From contig JBANAY010000003.1 in NCBI GenBank assembly GCA_037952775.1, forward strand, positions 18,662,001 to 18,726,000: a stretch of 64,000 nt of DNA, in the 5' to 3' direction. The stretch comes from Clonostachys chloroleuca (lineage: Eukaryota; Ascomycota; Sordariomycetes; Hypocreales; Bionectriaceae). Position 1 is the first letter of the stretch, and the number at the start of each line of letters is the position of its first letter. The notes beneath the pieces were generated by a model. The model was not told the DNA's origin. It ran no database searches and saw nothing but the letters and a program-made list of their open reading frames with translations. Position numbers and translations under genes: made by a program. Of the stretch, positions 48,530 to 61,800 are shown in pieces.

Positions 48530-51006
48530 TCAAAGTTCAATTAGAGCTTCCTCTTGGGCAGGCTTCCTCACGGGCTCGTGCTGGGGAACGCTTGGGAATA
48601 CATTGCCTTGTTGGTACCCAGGGTAAGCCCAGTTCTGAGCACCTTGCGGTGGCTGCTGATATTGCTGTGGGGGTTGCTGGGGCCAATAAGCCTGCGGTTG
48701 CGGCTGCTGTTGAGGTTGTTGCGCTTGCTGTTGCTGAGGTAGGGCTGGGGACTGAATTGGGGTCTGCTGAGGCGGACCTTGACCAGCTTGTGGTGGCTGT
48801 GCTAGCTGAGTAGGTGTTTGCACCGGAGTCGCCTGGGATTGTGCAGAGACGGATCCTCTCTGGGATTGAATTTGCTGTGGGAGGTTCGGGTATGGAGATG
48901 CGTTCACATCGGGAACGGTGCTAGAGGCGGATGGTCCTGAGGGGACCGGAGGGGCTGACGGAGCAGACGGGGTCTGGGTTGGCGGCTGGGAACCGAAATA
49001 ATATGAGGCGTGAGGGTCCTGAGAAGGCAATGCAGATGATTGTTGTGGCGTGGGCGCCGACGGCACTTGGTCCTGGGGTTGTGTCGGTTGCTGTGGTTGT
49101 GGAGGCGCGGGCTGCTGATTGGGTTGATAGTGAGGCCCGGAGCCGGCAGCATGATTCTGCCAACTGTCGGATCTGTGCACCTGTCCTTGTGCAGGATATT
49201 GGCCTGGAGTTCCCTCAGGGGGCGCACCGTAAGCAAACTGAGGCGGTTGGCCAGGCTGTGGTGTTCCTGGTGGATATTGTTGATGCACGGGTGCTTGGTA
49301 GCTTGCTCGGTGCTGATGGCCGTAAAAGCCCTCTGCGCCCGCGGCAGCATTACCTGCCATATGCGAAGGAAGAGAGGGATATGGTCCGGATGGCTGACGG
49401 GGAGGTGGGATATTGTATCCCCCTAAATTTTGCTGGCTATAAGCCTTTGAAAGACGATCTTCCAGCATGCGATCATAGTAGCGGACGACAGTAGACAGCT
49501 TGGCGTGTAGATCCAGAAGAGTATCTGGGACAGTGAACATCAGCATGGATATATACCATGGGGGAAAGGTCGGCTCAACTTACCATGTTTACTCATCGTT
49601 TCACCATAGGTTCGTGCCAACTTAGGTCTAAGAGTCCCTATGCTGTCATAGAGTTCCTGGATTTGCGGCTCACGTAGTATTGTCCCGGGAGGCTGAGTCT
49701 GAAGCCGGTCTACAAGAGTTGAGAATAGGTTGATGTTCTCAGCCTCGACTGGTGTCAGCTCGTAGTCGTTTCGTGGAAGAGTGAAGTTCGACGGTGCCGT
49801 TGACGATGATTGGTTTGATGTTTGCTCCTTCAGCGCGGCGCTATGTTTCTGCTTCTGCTCCTCCATGTCTGCAAGAGATGCGGCGATCGCTGCCTTTAGA
49901 TCTTCGTCCTCCTCTTCCATTTGCTTTGCGGCCGCAGAAGTAGTGTTGGTCGTCAAGGTGCTGAGTGGAGCTGGGGCTGGATTGAAGGTGTGCTTTTGAA
50001 CGTCCTCCAAGCTCATGGCCAAAGCCTTCTTAAGATCCTCATCGAAAACATCATCAACTCGAGCATTTCGAGGCTGCATCGCCGTAGTGCTTCGGTGCTT
50101 GTGAGGATATGTTGGCGATCGATCCAGCTCCTTTTGCCCCTTCCCAGTAAGTTTAGCATAGCAGCCATCGTCAACTCGAACTGGAGTATGTATGCCGAGG
50201 TGAGGAAGAGGCACAGACTTGCTGGAACATTGCTGGTCAAAGCAGTTGCCGCAGTTTCTGCAGTGGTGCTTCCGGTTCGTAAAGGTAAACGGCGTTCGAC
50301 ATCGCATACAAACATCAGAATCGGCCCATTCGGGTGGCTATGTCGAATTAGTACGGCCTCAGAGTGGTTGTCTAAGGTATCAGGGTTAAACTTACAGCAC
50401 TGCTGTCAATCATACTGCTGGCAACCGTCTGTCGTGGCGGGAACTGGTATCCCTCTCGTTGCAGATTCCGGTACACCTCGCCAATGTAGGAAAGGTCATG
50501 CCGACCATCAGTCGCAGCGGCCCAGGTCTGTATCAGCTCCAGAATCTTCGACTTGACATCGGCATTGACGGCAACGGAGCCCACGGCTTGTAGAAGCGAG
50601 ACAAGGTTGTCCATGAATTCTCGGGAGGCGATCTCAGCGAGGAAGTGTGATCCGCCATTCTTTACGCACGTATCTGTGAGCTAGGAGGATGTGAGCAACT
50701 GCTGCAGCGATATCTTTGTGGCCATATAGGGTCGATCATACATTGAGAGCACTGAGCTGAGTGTTGGGATTCTTGTTTCCGATGCGCTTCTTGAGGGAGC
50801 GCATCGCCTCCTTCGGCGCAACGGTCTTCGATCTGATGACATCGGAAATCTCCAAATTCAGTGCGATATCTTCTCTAGAGAATTATTAGCATCAGGGAAC
50901 CGGGACCAGGAGAAGCCAAGAGAGCTGCGCACAAGCTACTGCTGGTAGCCTTCTCGATCTGCTCGTCCAAGGCAGCATTGGCCGAGGACGACCACCAGCT
51001 CATCAT
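48530..51006 (-). CDS. VPS27: Vps27, ESCRT-0 ubiquitin-cargo receptor
   Basis: Five exons: 50933-51006, 50742-50874, 50396-50680, 49584-50337 and 48530-49524. Introns are 58-61 nt, and 2241 nt encode 746 aa. Vps27 binds PtdIns3P and ubiquitinated membrane proteins on endosomes and recruits ESCRT-I. A VHS domain (about 10-150) opens [20 protein letters not shown]. The FYVE zinc finger (about 168-230) includes [10 protein letters not shown] and the basic RKHHCRNCG signature. Two ubiquitin-interacting motifs follow: [12 protein letters not shown] (~263-274) and [12 protein letters not shown] (~308-319). A GAT-like helical part precedes a ~300-residue Pro/Gln-rich tail with P-S/T-A-P-like segments. 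The protein ends EEALIEL, resembling a clathrin-box motif. Two ATGs start the frame; the second (51003) is equally possible. It is divergent from a Doa4-type deubiquitinase. Confidence 0.97.
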
Positions 51007-52609
51007 GTTTGGCTATAGTCGGTTTCACGTCGCGGTCGGGCAGTTATCGCAGCCACAGATGGTGTATGAATCTCGAAAAGAGGCTCTGGTATCGCGGGCG
51101 GCTCGAGGAAGATGAGTGGACGCTGACGCAAGCTGTTGGCAGCGCGGCTGTGATGGATAGCAAGGAATTAGGTTGACGGTTCCAGGCAGTCGCCTCTCTT
51201 GTGACGTTGATGGGGCGCAGACTCCACCGGCCTATGCAACCTCCAAGTAGCGAGGTACCTCGAGCGCTCAGGGATCAACAAGCGTCAATAGTTAGTGGGT
51301 GATTATCTCTTGTTCAAATCTTAAACTAGCGCCAAGGGGGACTATCGTGTTCAAGGCAACTCCAGACTCTCACCATCTGGAAGAGGTTGATAATAATATT
51401 ACACCACCGAGGTGCCGATAGAATAGGTGGAAGGTACCTGTGATCGAGGAACGCTGTGGGTTGTCTGCTCTCAGTGGACGGGCAGCAATGTATCAGGAGC
51501 TGCCCCAAGCTTCAGGTGGGATGCATGTCCTGGGGGCTGGGCTGCTTCGCCCGGAGCTACAGGGTACGGACTTCGGACTACAGGTAAGTTAGTACGCAGT
51601 GCTACCGTATCCCAGGCTGACCTCGCCGCTTCCTCTGGCCAGGCAGCTTCTGGAACATCCGGGCATGAATAAGCGCCCGAAGCCGCAAGCACAGCCAGCT
51701 TCCGCTGGGAGACGCGAGCCATTACCGTCATACAGACTTCACTTCACGGCTTACCACCGGCTGTTTATTCTGATATTGCGACTTCTCCGCAGAAGATCTA
51801 GAGCTATCAAAAAACCACACGACCAATCAACGTAGGTGAGCTGTTGGCCCCAGCCGTTGGTGTTCACCGATCCGAAAGCGGAGATGCTGGCCGTAGTGTT
51901 TGTACCTTACAGAGTACTCTCAAGTAAGAGATGGCAGCCGGGAGCTGTCCCATGAGATGACGACTCGTGAGGTGGCTTGGGCTCTTTCTCGACGCAGACA
52001 CCCGCGCTTGCGGGGGTTGACTGGGAAAGGTCGCTGTGGAGGTTAGCAGGCTACTCGGGGGAACCTGTAAGGTTGGAGAAGTACCTAAAATTAGCGGCAA
52101 GCTTCACATCATCCAAAGTACTGGCCCGCCTGCCCTGGTACCTTTCCTTGGCGACTGACGCATGGTAATCCAAGCCATCCCAACCTCAGCTTCCTTGTCC
52201 TCATTGTCCAGCATCATCCAGCCTATCTCACCACAGAAAGTGGTTCCAACCTTCGCCTGCATATCTGTAGGCCACCATCGCACGGCCTGTCGGCGCATCG
52301 TGCACAATTTCAACGCCGTCCAGTATTGTTCCCGACCCAACTCCTCTCGCCCGCAGCCACTCTTCGAGGGAGTATGCCGAATCCAACAGTCACCGTGTAG
52401 AAGCACGGCCTTATTTCTATCGCCAGTGGGCGGGCCATCCGAACGAAGAAGCGGTTTTCTATGTTCAGATAGGAGGAACGTCGACGTCTTAGGAGTACAT
52501 TCGTTACTGTTGCGAACGACCCTTGTTCCGACGCCAGCGCACACGATCGAAGCAGGCTGCGAAAGCACTCGACCATCTCCCCGTTACTGCACATCATACC
52601 AACTTGTCC
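51007..52609. promoter_or_regulatory. shared divergent region of vps27 and the Doa4-like gene
   Basis: This 1.6-kb stretch separates the start codons of two genes of the same endosomal pathway. No gene was recognised within it. In the right third several short frames run on the + strand just before the deubiquitinase ATG and could be upstream ORFs, but none has supporting evidence. Confidence 0.45.
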
Positions 52610-55600
52610 ATGACTTCGGCAGTGGGACCCAATCCTGCACCTGTCGGACCCGGTGGCTTTCGCCTCGACCCGTCCAACGAACACAATAGAGAGTTCCCTA
52701 TGGCCAACCATGGTGCTGGCCATGGAGGCCCTCCCCATGGAGCCGCACCACTTCCCCATGTAGACGATATAACCGTCGTACCGAAAGACATTGACCCCAA
52801 CCAATCGATGAAGAAACTACTCGAGACTGCAGAAGTGTCATTGCGGTCAGCAGAAGTGAGCCGAAGTTTTGGGCGCCCTGCGAACGCGTTGCGGGACTAC
52901 GTGAAGGCGTATTACATCGTTGTTGTCACCGTTAAGAAGCACAGCGACTACCACGCTTTACACAATGGCCGGAGCGAGCTGAATCGACAGCACACGTCAT
53001 TATTGAGGAAAATCGACCAACTACACCCTGAGTATGAGAGGATAAAGCAGGATATCAAAGCGGACAATTTAAAGACTGGGGTTCAACCAGCTGCCAGACA
53101 GGGAACGCTTTCAAGGTCATCCGCCGACATACCCTCAGGATCGAGGCCGGAACCGAGCCACACTACAGCAGTGAACGGAGGTCAAGCCAAGTCGAAGCCC
53201 GTTGTTCACCCAAAACCTCAGGCACTTCATGGAAATGTGATCAACGGCTCTCACAGCAAATCCCAGTCAGTCTCTTCAGTCAACCAAGACAGCCTAGCGG
53301 CGCGTTTCTCTGCTCTCAGAGGCCCCTCGGCATCTCCCGGACAGGACCCGCGCATCAAGACACATCCCATCCAGGCAACACAACCGCCAAAGCCAGCCGG
53401 CCCCCGCGAAATGCCCATCAGCCCAAAGGTGAATGCAAGCATCGGTGCAATGCCATCTTTTCCCAAGATGCCAGCTGCAATATATAGCCCGGTGAGAGGA
53501 AATATGTCCGAGGAAACAGCCAGACTACCGACAAGCACCCCCCGAGGCTTCAGCCGGACCAATTCAGCCAGCAGTACCCCAAGCACAACACCACAACCAC
53601 CTAGCAAAGATTACTTCTCTCCAACCTTTACACATGCCTTCACTTCAGATCCTCCCACGTTAACTCGAACATCTACGGGTGTTTCTTCGGCAATGTCTTC
53701 CCCAAGGCGCTCGCTAGATGTGGCGCCAGGGGAATTAATCACAGCTCAGGAGCTTTTTCAGTTCATGAAGGTCAAGGGATCCCTCTTGATTATTGATATT
53801 CGCAGCCGGCAGGAATTTGACGACGGCCACATTATGACAACATCCATTATTTGTATTGAGCCTGATATCCTGGCGCGGGAGAACATCACCTGCGATGATA
53901 TTTCTGAAAGCCTTGTGCTCTCACCAAATCATGAGAAGCAGATGTTCGACAAGCGACATGAGTTTGATCTCGTTGTCATCTATGATGAAAGCTCAAGACG
54001 ACTGCCATCCCCACCGCGGAGTGCGGAGGATATGGCCATCATGTCTCTCCACCGCGCTCTTGTGCACTTGAGCTACGGAAAAGAGCTTAGACAGGCCCCA
54101 AAACTCCTCAAAGGAGGCATCGATTCTTGGGTGGATCTGCTAGGACCTTCTTCACTTCAATACACTTCAGAATCAAGCTCCAACACTGCTCGTCTTATTC
54201 ACGAAAGAGGCGGGTCGCTTAGCCGCAGGAAATCCAAGTACTTAGTAAAGCCGATGAAGCCTGATGATGTCAAGGCGTGGCAAGAAACTCTGGAAAACGA
54301 TAATTTGCAGACAGCATCCTCTCCAAACCTTTATCGTTCCACTGAAGAATTCATGCGGCGGTTCCCAGCCGTCTCCTTGGAACAGGAATCCATGACGGCG
54401 CCGGTTGCGAGGATTGAGCAGCCAATCTATCCTGAACCGCCAACCAGGCCGCCCCCTCCGATACCAAACAGAGCAAATCAATTTGGCGATCTTCCTGCTC
54501 CTCCTACGCGGCCCGCACCTGCAATACCGCGACCCAGCCATAGCGGACTGGCGATCGGGTCCGCTGGTAATAATAATAACACTCGCCAGGAGGTCATCGA
54601 GCAGCCCGCTCCTGATAATAACTTTAGACATTACACTGGTTTGAGCAATCCCCACAACTGGTGTTACGCAAACAGTGTTCTTCAGGCTCTCTTGGCATCC
54701 GAGTCAGGAAGAGTTGCTCAACTCGGAGTGGAAGCAAAGGTATCACGTCCCGAAGAAGAAGAACGAGAAAAGTGAGCAGCCGCAACTCATGATGCAAATT
54801 CTGTCCAATCTCTTCCATTGGATGTCAGCTGGCAACTTCAAAGCTATGAAGGCGGGGACTTTGATGGTAAGATAGCTTATGTCTGATATTCCCGAATTCA
54901 ATCTCGCTAACCTGTCTGTAATTAGAATTATTCGCGACATGTCAGTAACCAAGCTCGATCGGACGAGGTATTTGGGGATCATAAACAGCACGACGCCCAG
55001 GAATTCATGTCTTTCGTTCTCACCCATCTGGATGACGAGACAAACGTCTATCGTGATCGAGAGGGATACCCTGCCGCACCAAAAACATCAGGCCAGTTGC
55101 TATTGCAAGCTGCCGTCCAGTATTGGAACAACCACTTGTCATACAGCTCATCCTTGGTTGACAAATACTGGCGTACCATTGAACTCTCTACCGTGATGTG
55201 TCACTCATGCCAGACGAGAACTTACTCTTGGAACACGGTTGATAGCATCAACTGCAGTGTTGGCCAGGGAGACACAACACTCGAGAAAATCCTCAGCTCA
55301 CACACGCAAGGCAACGATCTTGACGATTACCGCTGCGATACCTGCCACGCCAACAGAAGAGCAACCCAGTCTTTCTCGTATCCCCGAATGCCTTCGGTAT
55401 TATGTGTCGTTCTCAAGCGGTTCGGGCACGATGGGTATGGCGCCACCAAGTCATTGGCAAATATCACCTGGGATCTGAATGACCTCGATATGGCGCCCTA
55501 CTTCCTCCATCCTTCAGATTGCGAATACGACGGCTACATCGAGGATAAAGCTTTCACCGCCCCCTTCCGCTATGAGTGCTATGCCGTCGTAGAGCACACG

Positions 55601-55798
55601 GGAGGGAGCGCCCAGTCTGGACACTACACAGCCTTCGTTCGGGATCCCCGCACACATGATCCCTCCGCGTGGCTTTACTGCAACGACGCATACGTCGACA
55701 AGGTCCGTATGGACAATCCGAACGAGAAGCGACGGCTGTTCAAAGATGGCAACCGCGTGCCATACATTGCCTTCTTCCGGAGAAAGGGTGGCTCCTAA
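52610..55798 (+). CDS. DOA4: Doa4/Ubp4-type ubiquitin carboxyl-terminal hydrolase with rhodanese domain (frame break in USP domain)
   Basis: Exon 1 is 52610-54866, the intron 54867-54925 (GTAAGA..ATTAG) and exon 2 54926-55798; the product is about 1040 aa. Doa4 removes ubiquitin from cargo at endosomes before sorting into vesicles. An MIT/USP8-dimerisation-like helical region is at about 65-150. A rhodanese-like domain is at about 370-515 (LLIIDIRSRQEFDDGHI); it lacks the catalytic Cys (VVIYDESSRR), as in Doa4 relatives. A proline-rich stretch at about 605-645 has PEPPTRPPPPIPNR and PAPPTRPAPAIPRP. The USP domain follows: Cys box GLSNPHNWCYANSVLQALLA, zinc ribbon CHSC..CDTC, His box GGSAQSGHYTAF. 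Just after the Cys box, between about 54701 and 54718, the frame changes into ELLNSEWKQRYHVPKK; two bases are missing or one is extra. Coding length (3130 nt) confirms the break. The ATG (MTSAVGPNP) follows a long in-frame non-ATG stretch. Confidence 0.94.
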
Positions 55799-56519
55799 GC
55801 TTGAAGAAGAAGCACCCCGGGATGTAATGATTTTTATCCTGTAGGCAGTTTCCAGCTCCAGCCGCAAACTTGCGGGGCTCGGAGGTTCATTGATTTGGTT
55901 GGGATTACACATTTCAACAGATGCGTACATATTTATACACCTCGACACATATAGATGACTAGGATATTAAGCATGGCAATGGCGTTTCGCATTTTCGAGG
56001 TCATTTGAGGTTGATGGGTAGGAAGGGGGGCGTCTTGAGCGGCTCATGAAATGCATTGTGACTAGCAGGCTATGCTTAGGTTCTCTATCAAGTACTTTAA
56101 ATTTTACGACTGGCTTCACTCCATCTCCTCCAAGCATGTGGTGACATCATCGTCGTTGAAACAGGAGCTCTAGAAAGTCATCAATACGAGCTTTCCTCTT
56201 ATCTTGCTACGTCAAAAATCTCATATATGCACCTTCATATACAAACAAATTCACGGGTTTGGCACATCAGAGCACTTAAGCTTAACAAAATATTATAAAT
56301 TCTCAGCGCCCAAAGAAACTCTGCATAAGGGGTTACATTCCGAGAGACATTAGAGCCAAAAAAAGAAATAGGAAAAAAAAACACACACTAATAAATCACA
56401 GCAAGCAAAACAGGCGCCCAGAAGCGTGGGTATTGATGGAGAGGGTAGAGAAGTGCGTAATGTGACAAGGGGGATTTTAGAGAGTTCCACAAATACACCG
56501 TGCAAACGATGCTGGGGTT
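55799..56519. other. convergent 3' region
   Basis: Between the Doa4-like gene (+) and the acyl-CoA synthetase (-). It is A/T-rich, especially 56.2-56.4 kb, and fits two 3' UTRs. No other feature was seen. Confidence 0.6.
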
Positions 56520-58834
56520 TTAGTTGGCGGCCTTGAAAGCGTCGTCGATCTGCTTCTTGAACGTTGAGCGGATGGTACGTCTGTTGAGCTTCTGGGTACC
56601 AGTGACGAGACCCTGATAGGAAAAAAGAGGTTAGCCATTGATGTACGCTCTTGTGGTGGATTAAGTAGTTTGATTAAACTTACGGTAGGAGGAGTCCACT
56701 CTTCCTCTGTGATGACGACGTTGCAGATGATCTCGATTCCAGTGAGGCCAGCACGGCGGCCGGTTGTCTGGAGATCCTTGAGAACCCAGCCAACCATCTT
56801 AGGGTGGTGGTACATATCATGCTGATCAATGCCGAGCTTCTGGGCCTCATCAAGGAGGACCTTCTCGTTTGGCATGATGACAGCGATGGGCTTGGGGTAG
56901 GCCTGGTCGGCATGCACCATCAAGTTGGCAACGGTGTGAGCGCCACGATACACGGCCTCGAGCTTCTCGAGAGCGATGTACTCGCCACCTTGCATCTTGA
57001 TGAGGTTCTTGACACGATCGATGACCTTGAGATGACCAACAGAGTCCCACTCTCCAATATCACCCGTCTTGAACCAACCATCTTCGGTCAAAGCCTTGGC
57101 AGTCTCCTCTGGGTTGCCGTAGTACTCGGTAAGAGTAGGTTTGCCCCTGATGTAAATCTCACCCTGGGGTGGGTTGTTGTCGGTAGAGTAGCCAATGTCA
57201 GGAATAGAGACGAGCTTCACCTCAATGGATGAAGGGACGGGGCCAATAGCATTAGGAGTGTATTGGAGGGGAGAGCCCAGGGCACCGTTGGCGCAAGTCT
57301 CTGTGAGACCGTAACCACCCAACATGGGCGCAAGGACGAGCGAAAGGAAGTTCTTGGTGTCGTCGGCAACGCCACTAGCGCCGTTCATAGTGAACCGCAG
57401 TCGCCCGCCAGTCATGTCTCTCACCTTCTTAAAGACAATGCCATCAAGCATACTGGCTCCGGGGAGACCGTTTTTCGTCATGAAGCTCTTGTAGTTAAAT
57501 GCTCCCCAGAAAAGAGATCGGAGGACAGGGCTGGAAGAATCGAGCTTGCTGATGACACCCTTCTTCACAGTTTCCCAGACCTGGGGGACACCAACCATGA
57601 CGGTAGGTCGGAGTTCACGCATATCACCGGCGCAGTTGCGGACAGATGTGTCGGAGAGAGTTCGGGCGTTACCGTAGCCAAGGGTGCCACCGATGAAGAG
57701 CACCAAGTTCTCGAGGGCCATCTCGAAAATATGCGCCGAAGGCAGGTATGCGAGGATGACTTCCTGGTCGCTAACACATTCCTCAACGCACTTATAAAGA
57801 CCGGTAACTGCGACACCATGGTTAGAGATGAACACATGCGGATTCTTTGTTGGGGGGACCTACCAGCAGCAACAAGGGCCTCGTGCTTGATAGAGGCACC
57901 CTTGGGCATGCCTGTTGAGCCTGAAGTGTACATGATGCAGTAAAGGTCCTCGGGCTTAGCTGGGTTGGCTTCGACGGGGTTCTCTTCGCCCAACTTGCGC
58001 AGTTCTTCGTAAGTGATGACCCGGATATCAGGGTTGTTCTTCTTGAACTCTTCAATCTCGCCGCCTTCGGTAAAGATGGACTCCTCATTGACAATGACCG
58101 TCTTCACCTTGGATTTGCGGATAGGGCCTTGGGCCGTCTTTAGCAGGTGAGGGTCGGTGTACATGGCATCGGCCTCAGTCTGGTTAAGTGAGTGCGACAC
58201 ACCATCCTCTCCCAGAGTGTCGTATGCCGTCACAATGGGGATGGACTGTGTTGCGCAGGCATGGGCGGTAGAAATCCAGTTCGTGCTGTCAGGGTAGCAC
58301 CAGGATTAGCCTCGTACAATGTGACAGAAAGGGCGCGCTGCGTGGAGCAAGATTCGTGCAACGAGAAATATTCAAGGGCGTGAATGGAACTCACCTAGTA
58401 GTAGCAAACAGATGAAGTTTTTGCTCGGGATTCAGGCCGATCTTTCGAAGACCGGAGCCAAGCTGCAGCACGAGGGTCTCATACTCCTTATAGGTGATGA
58501 AAGTGTAGGGTGAGAGCTCGAAGTATTGCCACTCCTTGTCAACCTCCCGGGTCTCGCCATCGACAATCTTCTTGATCTTCTTGGTCTCCTTGTGAAGCTT
58601 GACAAGCTTTCGCTTACCAACGGCGGTGTGGTTTGGGTATTCGCGGGCGCTTCGGCGGACAATGTCCCAGACAGTGTAGACATCCTCTGCGGGTCTGTCG
58701 ATGAGGCCGTCCTTGGCCTTGAAATGGCGACGAGGAATGGTCTCGCCCTCGATCTTGGGGGCACCGGGCACGTCAACTGTAAAGGGTGGCTTCTGCACCT
58801 GGTGCAGAGGCATGATACCTGACTTGAAATCCAT
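56520..58834 (-). CDS. FAA4: long-chain fatty acid-CoA ligase (Faa1/Faa4 type)
   Basis: Exons are 58395-58834, 57864-58285, 56684-57807 and 56520-56612; introns are 109, 56 and 71 nt, and 2079 nt encode 692 aa. The enzyme activates long-chain fatty acids to acyl-CoA through an acyl-AMP intermediate. AMP-binding motifs are clear: YTSGSTGMPKGA (about 262-273), GGYGLTETCANG (about 451-462) and the hinge region DGWFKTGDIGEWDSVGHLKV with KNLIKMQGGEYIALEKLE. All three junctions restore conserved text (FATTSTNWISTA, ALVAAVTGLYK, WTPPTGLVTGTQKLNRR). There is no C-terminal SKL-type peroxisomal signal (ends FKAAN) and no N-terminal membrane segment, which favours a Faa1/Faa4-like role at ER or lipid droplets over a Faa2-like peroxisomal one. 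Acyl-CoA made here is a substrate for the acyltransferase at 5.5-7.9 kb. Confidence 0.97.
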
Positions 58835-61800
58835 GGTGGGCGGCGGGCAGGCGGCGACGAAGGGAGGTTGGAAAAGTTAAGCACGGCAGCCACAGCAAGA
58901 GATTCGCGACAGCCCAAGGGTCGTCGAAGGGGAATTGGGGGGAGAAACCGGTGGTGGAGGGCTCAAGACAGACGGGCAGCAATAGTGGGAGGAGGAAAAA
59001 GACAGACGGAGGAGGGACGGGGAATGGACAATATTAAACTCGGTGGTGATGAGGATGGAGGACTGGCGCGCGCACGGCGGACGGCCTCTGTTTTGCCTTG
59101 GGAAGCGGGCTGCAAACTGGGGCAAGGTCCAGGTGCGTCAGGTAGGGGCCAGAGCTTCCCATTGGCTGGGCGGCTGGAAGTCTGGGGATGCTTGGGAGCT
59201 TGCATGTACCGGTACAAGCCCGCCGAGCCAGCCAGTGCCATCTAGCGCATCCAAGCTGAATTTACAGCGAGGGCGGCGCCAACGCCACCACCCACTCCGC
59301 CCTGCACCGCCTGTAAGGTTAGCACACACTACGCGACGCCAAAGCCTTAGCAGAGGCACGTTGGAGGCCTGGAGCTTCCCTGCCTACCGGAGCTGATCTC
59401 AGCCAACCGAATCCGCTGCTGCACGTCAGTCCTTGAAGATCTGTTGATAAGGTGAGGAGTCGGGCTCCTGACAAATATCTAGGAGCCGAGAGGTGGCCGG
59501 GCCCCCAACAACGGGAACACGCTTTCGCAGTCGCCGCCGCCCATGGCTCTGGATGGATTCCCACGATGGAATGGCCGCACCCTCCAGACCACGGGGCCCT
59601 CTCCAGAAGCTTGTTTCTACTACCTGCACGCATATTAAAGGCCAGGTCACCAGGGCACGCCTGCAGTGGACGCCAAGCTTGCTGGGCGAGGGGGATTCAG
59701 CGCCACATCTAAAAGGCGTAAAGCAGAGCCATGTACAGTACAAGGCCCCAGGGCCGGTACTCCACCTGAGCTCCTCAACAAAGCTCCACGATGACGATTT
59801 GATACTAGACTGAAGCAGGTTGTGTTCTTGGCACGTTGAGGGCCAGACCGGAATTAATAACTGATCTCCAGCGGACTGCACATAGTCCTCGGCAGCTCGG
59901 GCGCTCTACGTAATCAATCGTCTATCAGTCCAGCATCCGCGCGATCCATGCGAATGGAACATCAAGTTTCTGGGTCCGTCATCACCCTTTTTGCCTACCT
60001 CACGACCCAAGCCACGTATGCACCGGCGAGGTTTAAGGACGTGAAGTACTTCCGCGGGCTGTTCCTGGAACCAAGGTCCCCGCAAACAATGCGATGTCGA
60101 GTGTGACCAGACCCTTGACTGCTCTTCATTTACCTTGCAGACCTACACACAACCGACCTAGGAATTAGAGTGTGTGCCAATGTACTATTGGCTTCGATGC
60201 CGGTCAGGATGTGAGCCTATCCTTTGTGTGACATGCCATGGCTTATTGCCAAGATTAACCTCCCTCCATCACTGGCTGTTTCCCAAACACTCATGTACAG
60301 GCGTCGTCCAGAGGTGCGGGGAAGGAAATTACTATTGGCAAGCCAAGGTCATGACCAACCTAATATGACCAGAATATCCAGCTGCGCCCACCAACACGCC
60401 AGGTCATATTCCTGTCTCTGTCCATGGTTTTAGGTATCCATCACGTCTGCCCACCATCTCTTCACACCGGGTGCCAACTTAGATGGGCCTCCCAGGCAGA
60501 GGGAGTTGCACCTGCGGCACTCCCTGGCGCCAACGTATCCCACCACGCCAGCGATGCAAACTTCGAGGATGCGAGGGCCTCGGCTGATACTGTGGCCGAA
60601 GGTGGCGTAGTTGAGATTGTTGGGGATTCGTGTCGTGTTCTCGTGATGCATGCTGCCTAAAGCTTACTCCCTCCGGGTCCGAAGCTGCCTACCAACCCAA
60701 GGCACGTATCGAAGATGAATAACAGAGGATCTGCTTGGAGATCTGCCGCTGATTTGATGCTGAGTACGGGGAGGCAGCCCCTAGTTCAACCAGGGCAGTG
60801 TCCATTCACACAGCATTGCAGGCCCTCCAGACTTGGCCACATCCCCTAGAGTTGCATTTGGTGGTCCTCCATTCTGGGCTTTATTTGTGGGTACATATCA
60901 AGCAGCCATTTTGACACCTGTTCTGTTGGTAGGCAGATCACAGCTAACAGCTCCTAACTGGGGATCAGTGCTGCCAGACGAGGGACACATCTCCCGGTTG
61001 GCCTCATCCAAGTGAAGCCGTCGGGTATAGGGTATGCAGCTGAAAGTGGCATCAACGCTCGGCGACATGAAAAGCAATCGACTGCAGAGCGCAAAGTTCC
61101 AATTGTGCATCAGTCTAGCAGCAATATTACCAGGTTACCAACATAGGAAGGGTGTCACACCTCCGGGGCCTTGGCAGCACAGCCGTAATTCGTTCGTCTC
61201 AGCCGGCCCCTCCATTGCAACTTCCCTAACCCGCAGCCATCTCGCTTGAGGTGACGATCTTCTCTTTTTCCTCTTCCAGCTTTGCTCCCGAGGCTGCGCT
61301 CAGCATTCCTCGGCCACGGGCTTCACGATAGCTTCAATCACATGCGAGCGCAATTAGATGCAGACTCGCCCGCCCCGTCCAACGGGGCCGTGGATGCATG
61401 AGATAGAGGGAGGAAATAGGGCTCGTTTATGCCGAATCCTTGCAGCAAACCGCTGCTCATCGGCGGACCCGGCCAGTTTGAGACTTCCAGCATCCTCATT
61501 AGGGAAGTGCCTTTTGCTATCACCAGCAAATCCACATTTGACTAATGCCACTTAAATTCCCGGCCTGAGGCGGCTCCTTTATCCATCCTTGCTAGCGAAA
61601 TCCTCGAGCCCAAGTTCGACATCAAAGCACCGCAAACAACGGGTCGTTCTTTTTCTGAAATTGAAATCCTCCATACAAGGTCCATGCGACCCCAGTTCGC
61701 GCTGTCCTGCTGGGTATCTATTCCAAAGCCAAGGACAATTCCTGCCCTTTCGATCCCGGGATTATCATGATTTGGACTATCAATCCGCCGAGCACCTTTC

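Noticed and set aside
57263..57943. 226-codon open frame antisense to the acyl-CoA synthetase
   Set aside because: It lies opposite well-conserved exons, has no motif, and follows from the codon bias of the sense gene.
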